Shown: positions 4,509 through 6,346 of the stretch, piece after piece
How the letters are laid out: each line of letters opens with the position of its first letter
Position numbering within the stretch: the stretch's first letter is position 1
Made by a program: the position numbers and the translations under genes
The notes under the pieces: model-generated
Seen by the model: only the letters and a program-made list of their open reading frames with translations
The model's database searches: none
Told to the model about the DNA's origin: nothing
NCBI GenBank assembly: GCA_031373695.1
Contig: JANMNC010000158.1
Coordinates: 1 to 6,346, forward strand
Origin: Methylotenera_A sp031373695
Lineage (GTDB): Bacteria; Pseudomonadota; Gammaproteobacteria; Burkholderiales; Methylophilaceae
Direction of reading: 5' to 3'
Length of the DNA: 6,346 nt

Positions 4509-6116
4509 ATGACTCACTCAAAAATCCTCATCCTCGATTTCGGCTCTCAAGTCACTCAGCTAATCGCACGTCGTGTGCGCGAAGCGCATGTTTACTGTGA
4601 AATTCATCCGTGTGATGTTTCAGATGAGTTTGTGCGCAACTTTAAAGCAGATGGCATTATTTTATCGGGCAGTCATGCCAGTGTTTACGAGGCAGAAACC
4701 GATAAAGCACCACAAGCCACATTTGAATTGGGCGTGCCTGTTTTGGGCATTTGCTACGGCATGCAAACCATGGCGCAACAGTTGGGTGGGCGCGTAGAAG
4801 CAGGTAGTAAACGTGAATTTGGTTATGCAGAAATTCGTGCACGCGGCCATTCTGCTTTGTTTAAAGATATTCAAGACCGTACTAATGCAGATGGTCACGG
4901 CTTAATAGACGTATGGATGAGCCATGGCGATAAAGTGACTGAGCTGCCACCAAGCTTTAAAATTATTGCCAGCAACGACACCACGCCAATAGCTGCCTTT
5001 GCAGATGAAACACGCCAGTTTTATGGCGTGCAATTTCACCCAGAAGTCACTCATACCAAGCTTGGCCAAGCCATGCTTGAGCGTTTTGTATTAGATATTT
5101 GCAAAGCAAAACCTGATTGGGTTATGGGTGATTACATCACCGAAGCGGTCGCCAAAATCAAAGCCCAAGTGGGCGATGAAGAAGTGATTTTAGGTTTATC
5201 TGGCGGCGTTGATTCTAGCGTTGCGGCCGCCTTAATCCACCGCGCTATTGGCGAGCAGCTTACCTGCGTGTTTGTAGACCACGGCTTATTGCGCTTAAAC
5301 GAAGGCGATATGGTGATGGATATGTTTGCAGGCCGCTTGCATGTGAATGTGATTCGCGTGGATGCGACTGCACAATTTATGGGGCACCTGAATGGTGTCA
5401 GCGAACCAGAAGCCAAGCGCAAAATTATTGGTCGTGAATTTGTTGAAGTGTTTAAGGCCGAAGCGGCCAAATTAAAGGCTGGCACAGGCGGTCATAAAGG
5501 CGCCAAGTGGCTAGCACAAGGCACTATTTACCCTGATGTAATTGAATCTGGCGGCGCTAAAAGTAAAAAAGCGGTCACCATTAAAAGCCACCACAACGTG
5601 GGCGGCTTGCCAGAAAAGTTAGGCCTAAAATTACTCGAACCATTGCGCGATTTATTTAAAGATGAAGTGCGTGAATTAGGAGTGGCACTTGGCCTGCCGC
5701 CTGATATGGTGTATCGCCACCCTTTTCCAGGGCCAGGCCTAGGTGTGCGTATATTAGGTGAAGTTAAAACAGAATTTGCCGATTTATTGCGTCGCGCAGA
5801 CGCCATTTTTATTGAAGAATTGCGCAACACTCTATGCGAAAAAACTGGCAAAAGTTGGTATGCACTAACCAGCCAAGCATTTGCAGTATTTTTACCAGTT
5901 AAATCGGTTGGTGTAATGGGCGATGGCCGCACTTATGATTACGTGGTGGCCTTACGTGCGGTAGTCACCAGCGACTTTATGACGGCGCATTGGGCAGAGC
6001 TACCTTATGATTTACTAGGCAGAGTATCAAACAGAATAATTAACGAAGTGCGTGGCATTAATCGCGTGGTATATGACATTTCAGGTAAACCACCTGCGAC
6101 GATTGAGTGGGAATAG
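4509..6116 (+). CDS. guaA: GMP synthase, glutamine-hydrolysing
   Basis: GuaA converts XMP to GMP using ATP and glutamine, directly after the GuaB step. From the ATG at 4509 it has 535 residues, a normal length. The class I glutamine amidotransferase half opens with ILILDFGSQVTQLIARRVRE (6-25). It has the nucleophile Cys82 in GICYGMQ and the His177/Glu179 pair in VQFHPEVTHT. The ATP-pyrophosphatase half starts near 208, with the P-loop LSGGVDSS at 230-237, then DHGLLR at 257-262, QGTIYPDVIES at 337-347, and the dimerisation part with RHPFPGPGLGVRILGEV at 403-419. It ends in the usual PPATIEWE. Positions 54-56 read GSH where most relatives have GGP, as in other betaproteobacterial GuaA. An in-frame GTG at 4479 would add 10 residues encoded by the upstream hairpin; homology favours 4509. 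No clear ribosome binding site precedes it. Confidence 0.98.
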   Translation: MTHSKILILDFGSQVTQLIARRVREAHVYCEIHPCDVSDEFVRNFKADGIILSGSHASVYEAETDKAPQATFELGVPVLGICYGMQTMAQQLGGRVEAGSKREFGYAEIRARGHSALFKDIQDRTNADGHGLIDVWMSHGDKVTELPPSFKIIASNDTTPIAAFADETRQFYGVQFHPEVTHTKLGQAMLERFVLDICKAKPDWVMGDYITEAVAKIKAQVGDEEVILGLSGGVDSSVAAALIHRAIGEQLTCVFVDHGLLRLNEGDMVMDMFAGRLHVNVIRVDATAQFMGHLNGVSEPEAKRKIIGREFVEVFKAEAAKLKAGTGGHKGAKWLAQGTIYPDVIESGGAKSKKAVTIKSHHNVGGLPEKLGLKLLEPLRDLFKDEVRELGVALGLPPDMVYRHPFPGPGLGVRILGEVKTEFADLLRRADAIFIEELRNTLCEKTGKSWYALTSQAFAVFLPVKSVGVMGDGRTYDYVVALRAVVTSDFMTAHWAELPYDLLGRVSNRIINEVRGINRVVYDISGKPPATIEWE

Positions 6117-6129
6117 TCGTTAATACGCA

Positions 6130-6346
6130 ATGAGCCGCGGCTTTGTTAAAGAGGATGATTTAGAGCACGCAGGAACAGATTTACCCGAAAGACCAATAAG
6201 TGGGCAGGCCAATTATGTTACGTCTGCTGGGTTTAAGCAGCTTGAGGCGCTTGCAAGCAGCCTTTCAGCGGAGCGCGCAAATTTAATCAGCCATAAAGAT
6301 GATGCTATAGCAAAACAAAAATTAGCCATGATAGACCGTGATTTGC
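6130..6346 (+). CDS. N-terminal part of a GreA/GreB-family protein (3' end outside window)
   Basis: An open frame starts at ATG 6130, 13 bases after the guaA stop, and runs to the window edge, giving 72 residues. The opening MSRGFVKEDDLEHAGTDLPE, then RPISGQANYVTSAGFKQLEAL, matches a proteobacterial GreA/GreB-like group whose members start MSRAFVKE, carry a DLPERP segment, and then NYVTPxGL before a coiled-coil domain. In Gre factors that coiled coil enters the RNA polymerase secondary channel and its acidic tip promotes transcript cleavage. Here the first helix begins near residue 34 and the KDDA at about 57-60 may form the tip. The FKB-like C-terminal domain lies beyond the window. This group is distinct from true GreA and GreB and its role is less clear. 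The 13-base gap and lack of a terminator suggest co-transcription with guaA. No strong ribosome binding site is visible. Confidence 0.8.
   Translation, partial: MSRGFVKEDDLEHAGTDLPERPISGQANYVTSAGFKQLEALASSLSAERANLISHKDDAIAKQKLAMIDRDL

Noticed and set aside
6133..6142. 10-base palindrome AGCCGCGGCT just after the Gre-like start as an operator
   Set aside because: It lies within codons 2-5 of a conserved N terminus (SRGF), and a single short palindrome in coding DNA is expected by chance.

Overview
This window looks like ordinary housekeeping chromosome from a betaproteobacterium. The clues are the gene order (smpB divergent from ratA-rnfH, then a DUF4124 gene, then guaB-guaA), the betaproteobacterial style of GuaA (a GSH tripeptide in the amidotransferase half where most family members have GGP), and a GreA/GreB-like protein starting MSRGFVKEDDLEHAG. 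Moderate GC in genes and very AT-rich spacers would fit the Methylophilaceae or a neighbouring group. That placement is inference from remembered family patterns, not from a search.

Layout from left to right. Positions 1-294 hold the 3' end of a plus-strand gene resembling DUF6279 lipoproteins. A strong 14-bp hairpin (318-350) then ends it and the convergent gene beyond. That gene (416-736, minus) encodes a small exported protein with two EF-hands. smpB (864-1313, minus) and ratA-rnfH (1389-2167, plus) diverge from a 75-base spacer that carries a perfect DnaA-box 9-mer. An exported DUF4124 protein (2235-2759, minus) converges on rnfH. A 191-base divergent spacer with TATAAT hexamers on both strands leads into guaB (2951-4411). 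guaA follows (4509-6116) after a 97-base gap largely filled by a long segmented hairpin. The start of a GreA/GreB-family gene (6130 onward) runs off the right edge.

guaB and guaA encode the two consecutive steps from IMP to XMP to GMP and probably form one transcription unit, perhaps with the Gre-like gene. smpB acts in trans-translation and ratA has been linked to ribosomes and to quinone-binding START folds. Their divergent pairing is conserved between beta- and gammaproteobacteria. No mobile element, CRISPR array, tRNA, rRNA or defence system was seen. I find no convincing new system. The most unusual structure is the segmented repeat hairpin between guaB and guaA, which covers the guaA translation start region and creates a misleading in-frame GTG start.
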